Assembly: GCF_001613125.1 (NCBI RefSeq)
Contig: NZ_BDBT01000025.1
Location: 45,719 to 109,718 of the forward strand
DNA: 64,000 nucleotides
Direction: 5' to 3'
Origin: Nocardia shimofusensis NBRC 100134
GTDB lineage: Bacteria; Actinomycetota; Actinomycetes; Mycobacteriales; Mycobacteriaceae
Made by a program: the position numbers and the translations under genes
The notes under the pieces: generated by a model
The model's database searches: none
What the model was told of the DNA's origin: nothing
Seen by the model: the letters and a program-made list of their open reading frames with translations, nothing else
In this document: positions 11,109-19,722 of the stretch, one piece after another
Layout: every line of letters starts with the position of its first letter
Numbering within the stretch: the first letter of the stretch is position 1

Positions 11109-11996
11109 ATGCTTGTGCGAGTACAGAATCCGGCAGGCACCGATGCCGAACGGGCGCTGATCGACTGGCTGCGCACCTGGAAGGACCCGGGCAGTCCGCA
11201 CGGTGTCGCGACGATCAACTGCAGCCTGTTCCACCGAGATCAGCTGCACCAGTTCGACGCGGTGGTGTGGACCCCGACCAGTTGCGTGGTGATCGAGGCC
11301 GATGTGCCCGACACCGACGACGGCGGCGTGCTCGACGTCCCGCTCAACGGCTCGTGGACGATCGACGGATCCCCGGTCGCCGTCGGCCGCGACAAGCGCA
11401 CGCCGCTGGAACGCTCCCGCGAGCACACCCATGCCCTGCAGGACTGGTTGTCCGCGCGCGGCCTGGGACAGCGCGCCGTGCACGGCGTGGCGTTGATCAT
11501 CCCGCCGCGCGGCACCAGCCTCGAGATCCGTCAGGCGTGGAGCGATCCGAGCTTCGACGCCATCCTCGGCAACGATCCAGGACGGTTGCGCCACTACTTC
11601 GACACGCTCTCGCAGAGCGAGAAGCATCTGTGGACCGCCAACGACGTGGCGGTCGCCTTCCGCGGCCTCGGCCTGCTGCCCTACCTGCCCGCCCCGCAGG
11701 AACTGCTCAACGAAGGCTTCATCGGCCCGATCGACATCGCACTCTGGCACGGCGGCCCGAACCAGGCCCAGGCCGAGGCCTACGCCGAGGAACTGGCCCA
11801 GCTCGAGCGCGACGCCCGCCCACCGCTGGTGCGCGCGCCCTGGTTCAGCCCGTGGAAGCTCTACCCCGGCGAGTCCGGCGACATCGATATGGGCCGCGCG
11901 TGGATGCGCACGACCCTGGCCATCGGCATGGTCATCGTCGCGGTCTGGGCGGCGTGGTTCGTGCTGTCCCTGCTCGGCACCTACATCCTGGACTGA
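11109..11996 (+). CDS. NERD-like domain protein with C-terminal membrane anchor
   Basis: A 295-residue protein. The first ~170 residues resemble a nuclease-related (NERD) domain: an acidic residue in HQFDAVVWTPTSCVVIEAD (Asp50, Glu63, Asp65) sits where NERD proteins have D...ExK, but the usual lysine is aspartate here, so nuclease activity is doubtful. A central region (ALWHGGPNQAQAEAYAEELA) is helical, and residues about 267-290 form one membrane helix, leaving the domain in the cytoplasm. It is followed 22 bases later by a PAP2 phosphatase. Function unknown; the family assignment is moderate. Confidence 0.6.
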   Translation: MLVRVQNPAGTDAERALIDWLRTWKDPGSPHGVATINCSLFHRDQLHQFDAVVWTPTSCVVIEADVPDTDDGGVLDVPLNGSWTIDGSPVAVGRDKRTPLERSREHTHALQDWLSARGLGQRAVHGVALIIPPRGTSLEIRQAWSDPSFDAILGNDPGRLRHYFDTLSQSEKHLWTANDVAVAFRGLGLLPYLPAPQELLNEGFIGPIDIALWHGGPNQAQAEAYAEELAQLERDARPPLVRAPWFSPWKLYPGESGDIDMGRAWMRTTLAIGMVIVAVWAAWFVLSLLGTYILD

Positions 11997-12018
11997 CCCC
12001 GGCTCGTATCGTCGTCGG

Positions 12019-12684
12019 ATGCTCGAACAACACGCGGGGGTGCGCATCCGCGCGGTCACGGCCACGGCGGGCGCACTCACCATGTTCGCGCTGCCACTGA
12101 CGTTCCCACCCGGCGGCGGCCCGACCTCCCTGGACAGCGCGGCCGCGGGCGCGGTGGCCGCCGGACCGCCCTCGGCGCCGGACCGCTGGCTCGTCGCGCC
12201 CAGCGATGCCCCCGTGGTACTCGCCGCGCTGCTGCTCGCTGTCGGCTGGTTCGCGTGGCGGCGTCGTTGGCTCGCGGCGGTCACGATGCTCGTGGTGCCC
12301 GAGCTGGCGCTCGTCGTGAACACCGTGGTGCTCAAGCCGCTGTTCGACCGAGAGCTGTACGACTATCTCGCCTATCCGAGCGGGCACACCGTGCACATGG
12401 TGGCCGTCGCCTGCACCTTCGTGCTGCTCAGCGATTCACGACGGGCTCGGCGAGTGGTCACCGCCGTCGCCGGGCTCGCGTTGATCGCGGCCGCGGCCGG
12501 ACAGGTCGGCATGGGTCACCACCATCTGACCGATGTCATCGGCGGTGCGGCCGCGGGGCTTGCCATCGCGGTCACCTGCTGCACGGCGGTGGAACTCGTC
12601 ACCGGCCGGCACGAGACCGGCGACCCGGGCACCCGCCGGGACGCTCGCACACCGCGTCCCGGCGACGAACCTCAGGCGCGCTGA
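12019..12684 (+). CDS. PAP2-family membrane phosphatase
   Basis: A 221-residue multipass membrane protein with the three PAP2 phosphatase motifs: KPLFDREL.DYLAYP (motif 1, K..R form), PSGHT (motif 2) and GMGHHHLTDVIGG (motif 3, conserved His and Asp). Such enzymes dephosphorylate lipid phosphates such as phosphatidic acid, undecaprenyl pyrophosphate or decaprenyl-phosphoryl sugars. The substrate cannot be told. Roughly five hydrophobic segments; the C-terminal ~25 residues are polar. It starts 22 bases after the NERD-like gene and its last 13 bases overlap the convergent acyl-CoA oxidase gene. Confidence 0.85.
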   Translation: MLEQHAGVRIRAVTATAGALTMFALPLTFPPGGGPTSLDSAAAGAVAAGPPSAPDRWLVAPSDAPVVLAALLLAVGWFAWRRRWLAAVTMLVVPELALVVNTVVLKPLFDRELYDYLAYPSGHTVHMVAVACTFVLLSDSRRARRVVTAVAGLALIAAAAGQVGMGHHHLTDVIGGAAAGLAIAVTCCTAVELVTGRHETGDPGTRRDARTPRPGDEPQAR

Positions 12685-14600
12685 TACACCCCGGCGTCGT
12701 GCAGCAGCGCGGCGCCGAGCATCTCCTCGGGCACGCCCATGCCCTCGACGAGGGTCAGCGCGTGCGGACGCAGCCGATCGACGAGTTCGTTCACTCCGCG
12801 CCGCACGGCCTTGGCCCGCTCCACCGACATGAAGCGGTGCATGACGAACCAGGCGGAGTTCTCCTCGAGCAGCGTGTAGACGAACAGATCGCACATGTCC
12901 TCGGCCAGTTTCCTGGCCTCGGGGTCCTCGATGTCGGCGATGCCCTCGATGAACGCCTCGAGCACCAGCCTGTCGATGTGCGCGGTCCCGGCCGCCAGGA
13001 TGTGGTCCTGGGCATTGTTGAACGCCTCGAACGGACCGGTGTCCGCGGCGCGGGCGCGCAGCCGGTGCCCGGCGGTTCGCACCAGGTAGTCCTCGCGGTC
13101 GGCGAACAACGCCAGTTGCACGTCGCGGCGGGACAGATCGGCCTCGTCCACTGTTTCGCCGCCGCGATCGCGCAGGGTCTGGATCAGCTGACGCACGCCG
13201 GAACGCTTGCGCACCACGTCACCGGCCATGGTGGCCGCGAAACGCACCCAGCCCATCGCGTCGAGGTCACGCACCTCGTCGGAATAGGCGGTGAGCAGTT
13301 CCTTGGCGACCAATTGGGTCAGGACGACATTGTCGCCTTCGAAGGTGGTGAACACATCGGTGTCGGCCTTGAGGGTCACCAGCCGGTTCTCGGTCAGGTA
13401 TCCGGCGCCGCCGCAGGCTTCGCGGCATTCCTGGATGGCGCGGGTGGCGTGCCTGGTCTGGGCGACCTTGAAGCCCGCGGCCCGCTTCTCCAGCGCGCGC
13501 TGGGCACCGGAGTCGAGATCCTGGCCGCTCTGCACCAGGTGCATGCGCCGCACCAGATCGTTCTGGGCGAAGGCGTAGGCGTAGGACTTGGCGACCAGCG
13601 GCAACAGCCTGCGCTGATGCATCCGGTAGTCCATGAGCACGATCTCCTCCCCGGTGTCGGGGTCGGAGAACTGACGGCGCTGCAAGGCGTAGCGCACCGC
13701 GATGCTCAACGCCACCCGCGCGCCCGCCGCGGCCGCGCCGCCGACGCTGATGCGACCGCGCACCAGCGTGCCGAGCGTGGTGAAGAAGCGCCTGCTCGGG
13801 TTCGCGATGGGCGATGCGTAGGTGCCGTCGGGGGCGACATCGGCGTAGCGGTTGAGCAGGGCCTCGCGCGGGACCCGCACATGATCGAAGACGATGCGAC
13901 CGTTGTCGACGCCGAACAGACCGCCTTTGAGACCGTCGTCGCTGGTGGTGACGCCGGGCAGGTCCGCACCCTGCTCGTCGCGGATCGGCACCAGGAAACA
14001 GTGCACGCCCTTGCTCTCGCCCCCGGTGATCAGCTGCGCGAACACCGCCGCCATCCGGGCGTGCTCGGCCGCGCCGCCGATGTAGTCCTTGCGCGCCGAC
14101 GGCGTCGGCGAGTGGATCACGAACTCCTCGGTGGCCGGATCGTAGGTGGCGGTGGTCTCCAGGTTGGCGACATCGCTGCCGTGGCCCGATTCGGTCATCG
14201 CGAAACAGCCCAGCAACTCGAGCGAGATCAGCTTCTTCAGGTACTCGTGGTGCCGTTCGGTACCGAGGTTCTCCACAGCTCCGCCGAACAGCCCCCACTG
14301 CACACCGCATTTGACCCACAACGACAGGTCGGCGTAGGCGACCATCTCCAGCGCGGTGACCGCGCCACCCGGGTCGGCCAGCCCGCCTGCCTCCAGACCG
14401 AACCCGCGCTTGGCATAGTCCATCGCCGCCAGCTCACGCATCTGTTCGAGCACGCGAGCGCGGGCGGCCTTGTAGTCCAGCGTCGGATCGCCGTGGAAGC
14501 GCTCGTCGGCGAGCTCTTTGCGCGCCTGCTCCCGTATGTCTCGCCACGATCCGTCGAGCGCCGCGCGAAGATGTCCTGCCGTCGAGCTACCGGTTGCCAT
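12672..14600 (-). CDS. Acyl-CoA oxidase/dehydrogenase (ACOX-like, long form)
   Basis: A 642-residue flavoprotein. The order is an N-terminal helical region, TESGHGSDVANLETTATYD (FAD/substrate loop), PSARKDYIGGAAEHARMA, VPREALLNRYADV, and RYALQRRQFSDP, followed by a C-terminal helical domain with ECREACGGAGYLTENRL. Length and the C-terminal domain fit acyl-CoA oxidases or the long acyl-CoA dehydrogenases, not the 400-residue type. It would introduce the 2,3 double bond of an acyl-CoA; whether O2 or ETF takes the electrons is not certain. I chose the ATG at 14600; the frame stays open upstream but the added residues are unlike the family. It is divergent from a TetR gene that may control it. 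Confidence 0.88.
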   Translation of the reverse strand: MATGSSTAGHLRAALDGSWRDIREQARKELADERFHGDPTLDYKAARARVLEQMRELAAMDYAKRGFGLEAGGLADPGGAVTALEMVAYADLSLWVKCGVQWGLFGGAVENLGTERHHEYLKKLISLELLGCFAMTESGHGSDVANLETTATYDPATEEFVIHSPTPSARKDYIGGAAEHARMAAVFAQLITGGESKGVHCFLVPIRDEQGADLPGVTTSDDGLKGGLFGVDNGRIVFDHVRVPREALLNRYADVAPDGTYASPIANPSRRFFTTLGTLVRGRISVGGAAAAGARVALSIAVRYALQRRQFSDPDTGEEIVLMDYRMHQRRLLPLVAKSYAYAFAQNDLVRRMHLVQSGQDLDSGAQRALEKRAAGFKVAQTRHATRAIQECREACGGAGYLTENRLVTLKADTDVFTTFEGDNVVLTQLVAKELLTAYSDEVRDLDAMGWVRFAATMAGDVVRKRSGVRQLIQTLRDRGGETVDEADLSRRDVQLALFADREDYLVRTAGHRLRARAADTGPFEAFNNAQDHILAAGTAHIDRLVLEAFIEGIADIEDPEARKLAEDMCDLFVYTLLEENSAWFVMHRFMSVERAKAVRRGVNELVDRLRPHALTLVEGMGVPEEMLGAALLHDAGVYQRA

Positions 14601-14717
14601 ATCTGGACCATAACCGCGGAGCCGGTGATCAAACGTGACGCGGAGCGGACACGGTGTGTGCCGCGCCACCGGAGGACAATGGACAGCCGACCACCCCCGA
14701 TCCACCGACGGAGACCG

Positions 14718-15266
14718 ATGGCCACCAAGCAGGACTACTTCGACGCCGCGTTCGACATGCTGTCCGCGCAGGGTTACAGCGCGCTGAAGCAGGCGCCGTT
14801 GTGCAAGCGGCTGAATGTGACCACCGGGTCGTTCTATCACTACTTCGAGAACTGGCACGACTTCACCAGCCAGTTGCTCGACCACTGGCTGGCCGAGCGC
14901 ACCACCCGGCTGGTCGGGCTGACCCGGGATCTCGATGATCCGCTCGAGCAACTGGAGACGCTGCTGCAGTTCTCGCTGGCGCTACCGCATCGCGCGGAGG
15001 CGGCGATCCGGGTGTGGAGCAAGGTCGACCCCGAAGTCCGCGCCGTCCAGGATCAGGTCGACAACCGGCGCACCGAGGTGGTGCTGCGCGCCGCGCGGGC
15101 TGTCTTCGACGACGAGAACGAGGCACTCGACCACGCCCGCTGGGCCATGTACCTGCTGGCCGGATACCAGGATCTGGACGCCGATCCCGACACCGCGCGG
15201 TTGGAAGGGGCGCTGCGCAAGCTGCTGCGCGAGTTCGAGAACAGATATGCCGCCCGGCCCTCGTAA
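14718..15266 (+). CDS. TetR-family transcriptional regulator
   Basis: A 182-residue regulator with an N-terminal helix-turn-helix (DYFDAAFDMLSAQGYSALKQ, LCKRLNVTTGSFYHYFENW at residues 5-45) and a helical ligand-binding domain. ATG at 14718, seven bases after CGGAG. It lies 117 bases from the divergently transcribed acyl-CoA oxidase gene, the usual setting for local control, so acyl-CoA or a fatty acid is a possible ligand (inference). A ThrE-type exporter gene follows 37 bases after its stop and could share the transcript. Confidence 0.85.
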   Translation: MATKQDYFDAAFDMLSAQGYSALKQAPLCKRLNVTTGSFYHYFENWHDFTSQLLDHWLAERTTRLVGLTRDLDDPLEQLETLLQFSLALPHRAEAAIRVWSKVDPEVRAVQDQVDNRRTEVVLRAARAVFDDENEALDHARWAMYLLAGYQDLDADPDTARLEGALRKLLREFENRYAARPS

Positions 15267-15303
15267 CGAGACCACGACGCATACGGCGACTACCTTCGCG
15301 GAC

Positions 15304-16944
15304 ATGGGTCCCGACGAATATTCGAGAGGAGTCGACCATCTCGTCCGCCACGAACCGCGTACCGCATGGGGTGGTCACCGCAGATTGCGCAGGGCGCCGA
15401 AACTGCTGGAACAGGCGGTCGGCGTGCTGGTCGCCGACCGCCCGGCGACCGCCGACGCCATTCTGGCTCCCCCCGCACCGCTGCAGCCGATCGATCTCAC
15501 CGACGAAGCCGCGGTGGCCGAGGTACTCGATCTGGCGGTCCGCGTCGGCGAGGTGGTGCTGGCTTCCGGCACCGGCGTGATCGACACCGCGACCCAGGTC
15601 CGGTTCGTCGCCGCCACCTACGGCCTGGCCCGCTGCGATGTCGACGTCACCTACGACTCCATCCGTGTCTGGGTCCATCGCGGCCCGCGGCTGCCACCGG
15701 CGGGCACCATGCGCGTGGTGCGATTCCGATCACACGATTTCACCCGGCTGGCCGCCGCCGACCGGCTGACCCGCCGCATCCGCGACCACGTCCTGTCCCC
15801 CGCCGACGCGCGCGCCGAACTCGACGCCATCGTCGCCGCCCCGCATCCGTACCCACGCTGGGTCGCGACCCTGGGCTGGTCGCTGATGGCCGCGGCGATC
15901 GCCGCCCTGCTCGGCGCGGACCTGCTGGTGACGGCGATCAGCTTCATCACCACCGGCGCGATCGACCGCACCAACCGCACACTCAATCAATACGGTCTGC
16001 CGTTCTTCTTCCAGCACGTGGTGGGCGGGTTCATCGCCGCCACCCCGGCCGTCGTGCTGGCCACCTTCGCCGAGCCGCTCGGCCTCGGTGTCGACGCGAC
16101 ACTCATCGTCGCCGCGGGCATCACCGTGCTGCTCAGCGGGCTCGCCCTGGTCGGCTCGGTGCAGGACGCCATCACCGGGGCCCCGATCACGGCGGCCGCC
16201 CGGATGCTCGAGCTGGTGATGATGACCGGCGGCATCATCGCCGGTATCGCGCTGGCGCTTCGGCTCGGCGTCACCGTCGGCGCGACGGTGCCCGCGATCG
16301 ATCTGGTCTCCGGACGCGACATCACCGACCTGCCGGTGAAGATCATCGCGGGCGCGGCGGCCTCGGCAGCGTTCGCACTGGCCTGTTACGCGGAGCGGCG
16401 GGCGTTGACCGCCGCCGCCCTCGGTGGCGCGGCGGGCACCATCTGCTTTCTCTTCGTGCAGTATCTGGGCTTCGGCCCGATCATCTCCTCCGGCGTCGCC
16501 GCGACGCTGGTCGGTCTGGCCGGCGGTCTGATGGCACGCCGCGCGATGACCCCGCCGCTGGTCGTCGCGGTCGCGGGCATCACCCCGCTACTGCCCGGCC
16601 TGAAGGTCTATCGCGGACTGTCGGCACTGCTCAACGACGAACTGGCGCTGGGCTTCGACCACTTGTTCGCCGCGTTCGGCGTCGGTTGCGCGCTGGCGGC
16701 GGGGGTCACCCTCGGCGAATGGTTCGACCGCACGCTGCGCAGGCCGCGCATCCTCAGCCGGTTCGGGTCGCTGCGCAAACCGGTGGTGGTGCTGCGCAAA
16801 CCGGTGATCCTGCGCAAACCGGTGGCACTGCGCAAGCGACGCCCGCACGCGACCGGACCGAAACCGCCGGCTGCGCCCGGACAGTCTGTATCCGACGTGC
16901 GCGACCTGCGCACGAGATCGGTCGGGATGCAACGGAATCGGTAG
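15304..16944 (+). CDS. Threonine/serine exporter (ThrE) family protein, N- and C-domains fused
   Basis: A 546-residue protein holding both ThrE/DUF1212 parts. A cytoplasmic region (about 30-190, GEVVLASGTGVIDTATQV and the RFVAATYGL segment) is followed by about ten hydrophobic helices from residue 195 to 475. In Corynebacterium ThrE exports L-threonine and L-serine using the proton gradient. The fused layout and length fit. The tail after the last helix is Arg/Lys/Pro-rich and carries near-perfect LRKPV repeats. ATG at 15304 is 37 bases after a TetR gene; the preceding GCGGAC is a weak ribosome site. Confidence 0.85.
   Translation: MGPDEYSRGVDHLVRHEPRTAWGGHRRLRRAPKLLEQAVGVLVADRPATADAILAPPAPLQPIDLTDEAAVAEVLDLAVRVGEVVLASGTGVIDTATQVRFVAATYGLARCDVDVTYDSIRVWVHRGPRLPPAGTMRVVRFRSHDFTRLAAADRLTRRIRDHVLSPADARAELDAIVAAPHPYPRWVATLGWSLMAAAIAALLGADLLVTAISFITTGAIDRTNRTLNQYGLPFFFQHVVGGFIAATPAVVLATFAEPLGLGVDATLIVAAGITVLLSGLALVGSVQDAITGAPITAAARMLELVMMTGGIIAGIALALRLGVTVGATVPAIDLVSGRDITDLPVKIIAGAAASAAFALACYAERRALTAAALGGAAGTICFLFVQYLGFGPIISSGVAATLVGLAGGLMARRAMTPPLVVAVAGITPLLPGLKVYRGLSALLNDELALGFDHLFAAFGVGCALAAGVTLGEWFDRTLRRPRILSRFGSLRKPVVVLRKPVILRKPVALRKRRPHATGPKPPAAPGQSVSDVRDLRTRSVGMQRNR
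16771..16836. repeat. LRKPV-coding tandem repeat in the exporter tail
   Basis: The 15-base core CTGCGCAAACCGGTG occurs three times (16771, 16792, 16810) and a fourth, partial copy begins at 16828. Units are 21, 18 and 18 bases, keeping the frame. They code for a strongly basic cytoplasmic tail (LRKPV-VV, LRKPV-I, LRKPV-A, LRKR) after the last membrane helix. Confidence 0.85.
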
Positions 16945-17024
16945 CAGGAATTCACGCTCTGTACAGCAGCGCTTCTCGGCATGTCGCTGGACAAGCCGCG
17001 TCACCGGTTGGAGAGTTGTCCGGT

Positions 17025-17294
17025 ATGTGGAACGCAATCGTACAGATCGTCGGCTTCCTGATCATCGGCGTGATCATCGGATTCCTCGCCCGCGCACTGA
17101 AGCCCGGTGACGACAAGATGAGCTTCGGGCTCACCGCACTGCTCGGCATGGCGGGAGCTCTCATCGGCGGCGTGCTGGCCAGCCTCATCGGGAAGGGGTC
17201 GATCACCGAGCTCAACTTCTGGGGCTTCATCTTCGCCGTCATCGCGGCGATCGCGCTGCTGTTCCTCGCTCCCGTCCTGCAGAGCAAGCGCTGA
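17025..17294 (+). CDS. GlsB/YeaQ/YmgE-family stress membrane protein
   Basis: An 89-residue protein of three hydrophobic helices with the family's glycine-rich pattern: GFLIIGVIIGFLARAL, LTALLGMAGALIGGVL, then FWGFIFAVIAAIALLFLAPVL. These small inner-membrane proteins are linked to general and cell-envelope stress; their mechanism is unknown. ATG start at 17025. A strong hairpin 70 bases after the stop probably ends its transcript. A second copy of the family is at 62547-62822. Confidence 0.88.
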   Translation: MWNAIVQIVGFLIIGVIIGFLARALKPGDDKMSFGLTALLGMAGALIGGVLASLIGKGSITELNFWGFIFAVIAAIALLFLAPVLQSKR

Positions 17295-17361
17295 CCCCGC
17301 ACCGACCCCGCAGATCGGTGCGACAATCCGACCGAACCGGTATCGTCGGTCCGGTCGGGCC

Positions 17362-17390
17362 AGGGCTGCCGGGAAGATCCCGGCAGCCCT
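17362..17390 (+). terminator. Perfect 13-bp hairpin after the GlsB gene
   Basis: AGGGCTGCCGGGA and its exact reverse complement are separated by a three-base loop (AGA). No long T-run follows, so it would be a GC-rich actinobacterial-type terminator. It lies 27 bases before the heme oxygenase start and could alternatively act on that gene's leader. Confidence 0.65.
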
Positions 17391-17417
17391 TCAGCTGATT
17401 GCGAGGTACTTCGAAAC

Positions 17418-18083
17418 ATGTCGTCGGAAGCCGTTCCGTTCTCGACCCGCATCCGCACCGCGACAGAACGCCAGCACGCCGAGGCGGAGAACTCGAGCTT
17501 CATCTCCGACATGCTCGGCGGACGTCTCGGCATCGACTCCTATCATCGCTACACCGGCCAACTCTGGTTCATCTATCGGGCGCTGGAGTCCCGGATCGAC
17601 GCGCTGGCCGACGATCCCGTCGCCGGTCCGTTCATCCGCCGGGAGCTGGCCAGGACCGCCGCGCTCGAACGCGATCTGACCGCGCTGCTCGGCCCGGACT
17701 GGCGCAGCGAGATCGAACCGCTGCCCGCCACCACCGCCTACGCCGCGCGGATCGACGAATGCGCGCGGGACTGGCCCGCGGGCTACGTCGCGCACCACTA
17801 CACCCGCTACCTCGGCGACCTGTCCGGCGGACAGGTCATCCGCGGCACCGCCGAGAAGCTGTGGGATCTGCCGCGCCGGGGCGACGGCGTGCGTTTCTAC
17901 GTCTTCGACGACATCGCCAATCCCGCGGCCTTCAAGCGCGAGTACCGCGCGCTGCTCGACGCGCTTTCCGTCGACGAACTCGAGCGGCGACGGGTGCTCG
18001 ACGAGGGACAGCGCGCCTTCGACCTCAACACCGCGGTCTTCGCCGAACTCGCCGCCGAATTCCCGGTCCGCAGACCCAGCTGA
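17418..18083 (+). CDS. Biliverdin-producing heme oxygenase (HmuO-like)
   Basis: A 221-residue heme oxygenase that opens heme to biliverdin, CO and ferrous iron with O2 and reducing power. The proximal heme ligand is His20 in RQHAEAENSSF, the same number as in corynebacterial HmuO. The distal helix motif GDLSGGQVI begins near residue 133. Length is normal. In pathogenic actinomycetes this enzyme frees iron from host heme. No heme-uptake gene is nearby and I see no clear DtxR/IdeR box in the 123 bases before it, only the perfect hairpin. It converges on an IclR gene. Confidence 0.93.
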   Translation: MSSEAVPFSTRIRTATERQHAEAENSSFISDMLGGRLGIDSYHRYTGQLWFIYRALESRIDALADDPVAGPFIRRELARTAALERDLTALLGPDWRSEIEPLPATTAYAARIDECARDWPAGYVAHHYTRYLGDLSGGQVIRGTAEKLWDLPRRGDGVRFYVFDDIANPAAFKREYRALLDALSVDELERRRVLDEGQRAFDLNTAVFAELAAEFPVRRPS

Positions 18084-18100
18084 GCTCCGATCCGGGGGGG

Positions 18101-18937
18101 CTAACGCAACCGGGCGTGCCGGGGAAACAGCGTGCGTCCGGCTTCCTGCGCCGTCTCGGCGAGCATCCTGGCCAGCTTGGCCGTGTCGAGCGGGGGACGA
18201 TCGCCGCCGACGTGCCCCGACAGCGACAGCGCCGCGACAGCCGCGCCCCGGCCACGCAACGGCACCGCCACACAGGACAGGCCGTCGACGGACTCCTCGG
18301 TATCCACCGCCACACCACCCTGGCGCCGCACCCGGTGCAGTTCCCGATGTAGCTCACCGCGATCGGCGATGGTGCGGGCGGTCAACTGCGGCAACCGTTC
18401 CCGTAGGGAGGCGTCGACGATGCCCGGTTCGAGGGTGGCCAGCAGCGCTTTGCCGAGCGCGGTGCTGTGGGCGGGCAGCCTGCCGCCGAGCCGCGTGGGG
18501 ATCGCCGTCGCCTGTCTGCCACCGGCCTTGTCGAGAAAGAAGACCTCACGGCCGTCGAGCACGGCCAGATGCCCCGCCATGCAGATGCGCTGGCACAGGT
18601 CCTGCAACAGCGGGCTGACCACGTCGCGGATCTCGTTGTGATCGGCGGCCAGCGCGCCGATCTCGAAGGCGCGCAGGCCCAGCCGGTAACCGCCGGGCGC
18701 GTGTGCGAGCCAGCGCAGACGGACCATCTGGTCGAGGATGCGGTACACCGTGGAGCGTGGCAGACCGGTGCGTTCGGTGAGACCGAGCAAGGTGACGGTC
18801 GGCGTGCCGGCGTCGAAGGCGTCCAGGATCACTGTCATTCGCTCGATCATCGAGGCAGGCGGCGCGGCGGCCGGGCCGCTCACCCGGCCGGACACCGCCC
18901 GGCCGAATTCGCGATGGCCCACCATCTCGACCGTCAT
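18101..18937 (-). CDS. IclR-family transcriptional regulator
   Basis: A 278-residue regulator with an N-terminal winged helix (LGLTERTGLPRSTVYRILDQM, about residues 50-75) and an IclR effector domain (HLAVLDGREVFFLDKAGG through LPAHSTALGKALLATLEPG and VAVPLRGRGAAVAALSLSG). It begins with about 30 variable residues; an internal ATG at residue 30 or 34 could be the true start. It is divergent from an NTF2-like gene, and the shared 119-base spacer holds a KstR-like box. IclR proteins of this kind often control aromatic or small-acid catabolism. Confidence 0.88.
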   Translation of the reverse strand: MTVEMVGHREFGRAVSGRVSGPAAAPPASMIERMTVILDAFDAGTPTVTLLGLTERTGLPRSTVYRILDQMVRLRWLAHAPGGYRLGLRAFEIGALAADHNEIRDVVSPLLQDLCQRICMAGHLAVLDGREVFFLDKAGGRQATAIPTRLGGRLPAHSTALGKALLATLEPGIVDASLRERLPQLTARTIADRGELHRELHRVRRQGGVAVDTEESVDGLSCVAVPLRGRGAAVAALSLSGHVGGDRPPLDTAKLARMLAETAQEAGRTLFPRHARLR

Positions 18938-19009
18938 GCCACAACCTCTCCTCGTACTGCGCGCTCAGCTTAGAAGAAATACCGGCGCATGTACGACAAC
19001 TGCGAATAG

Positions 19010-19023
19010 TAGAACACGTTCTT
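19010..19023. promoter_or_regulatory. KstR-like operator between the IclR and NTF2-like genes
   Basis: TAGAACACGTTCTT matches the KstR consensus TNNAACNNGTTNNA at 8 of its 9... fixed positions except the last (T instead of A). The core AGAACACGTTCT is a perfect 12-base palindrome. It lies 34 bases before the NTF2-like start and 73 bases from the IclR start, a good place for a repressor. Confidence 0.5.
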
Positions 19024-19056
19024 GTGGGGACCCATTCGCCGTGCAAGGCTGTGCGA

Positions 19057-19539
19057 ATGGATCTGGAAGCCGTGGAATCCGTGCGCAGGCTCAAATATCG
19101 CTACTTCCGCACACTCGACCTCAAACTCTGGGACGAATTCGCCGACACCCTCACCGAGGACGCGCGCGCCGAGTACGGTACGCACGCACTCGGCGAGCCG
19201 CTGTCCTTCACGGGGCGCCAGGCCATCACCGATTTCCTGCGCGACACCGCGGGGCCGTCGATCGTCACGGTACACATCGCGCATCATCCCGAGATCACCG
19301 TCGACGGCGACACCGCCACCGGTTCATGGGCCTTCGAGGACACCGTGATCGCCACCGAATTCGGCGCGCTCATCCGCGGCGCAGGCTATTACCGCGACCG
19401 TTACCGGCGCGACTCCGACGGTGTGTGGCGGATCGCCGAGACCGGGTACCAGCGCATCTACGAGTCCAGCCAGTCACTGGCCGACACCCCTAGTTTCACC
19501 CTGCTGTCGAATATGTGGGACCGAACAGGTTCGAAGTAA
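19057..19539 (+). CDS. NTF2/SnoaL-like fold protein
   Basis: A 160-residue protein of the cone-shaped NTF2/SnoaL fold: an N-terminal helix (VRRLKYRYFRTLDLKLWDEF), then strands with GRQAITDFLRD, HHPEITVDGDTATGSW, YYRDRYRRDSDGVWRI. Members include ketosteroid isomerase, limonene-epoxide hydrolase and dehydratases, so a role on a hydrophobic ring substrate is plausible but unproved. I chose the ATG at 19057 (the frame opens 11 codons earlier). It is divergent from an IclR regulator with a KstR-like box between. Confidence 0.75.
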   Translation: MDLEAVESVRRLKYRYFRTLDLKLWDEFADTLTEDARAEYGTHALGEPLSFTGRQAITDFLRDTAGPSIVTVHIAHHPEITVDGDTATGSWAFEDTVIATEFGALIRGAGYYRDRYRRDSDGVWRIAETGYQRIYESSQSLADTPSFTLLSNMWDRTGSK

Positions 19540-19722
19540 ACACATTTCAGAGCGAGGCCGGGCGGGAGAATGCCGAGCCGAACAACCATACCGGTCGGTA
19601 GTCCTTTCCCCGTGGGGAAGTCCGGCCACCCGCATGGGTACTGTGAGCGAGCACGGCAACGCTTGCGGCAGCGGCGTTTCCGGGGAATAGTCCGTTCGGA
19701 TACCCACACGAAAGGTCCGAGG

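Noticed and set aside
12255..14717. Long plus-strand frame through the acyl-CoA oxidase gene
   Set aside because: Only the end from 14718 reads as a protein (TetR); the rest mirrors the minus-strand oxidase.
19521..19534. KstR-like CCGAACAGGTTCGA
   Set aside because: One mismatch, but it lies in the last codons of the NTF2-like gene and 190 bases before the next start; likely chance.
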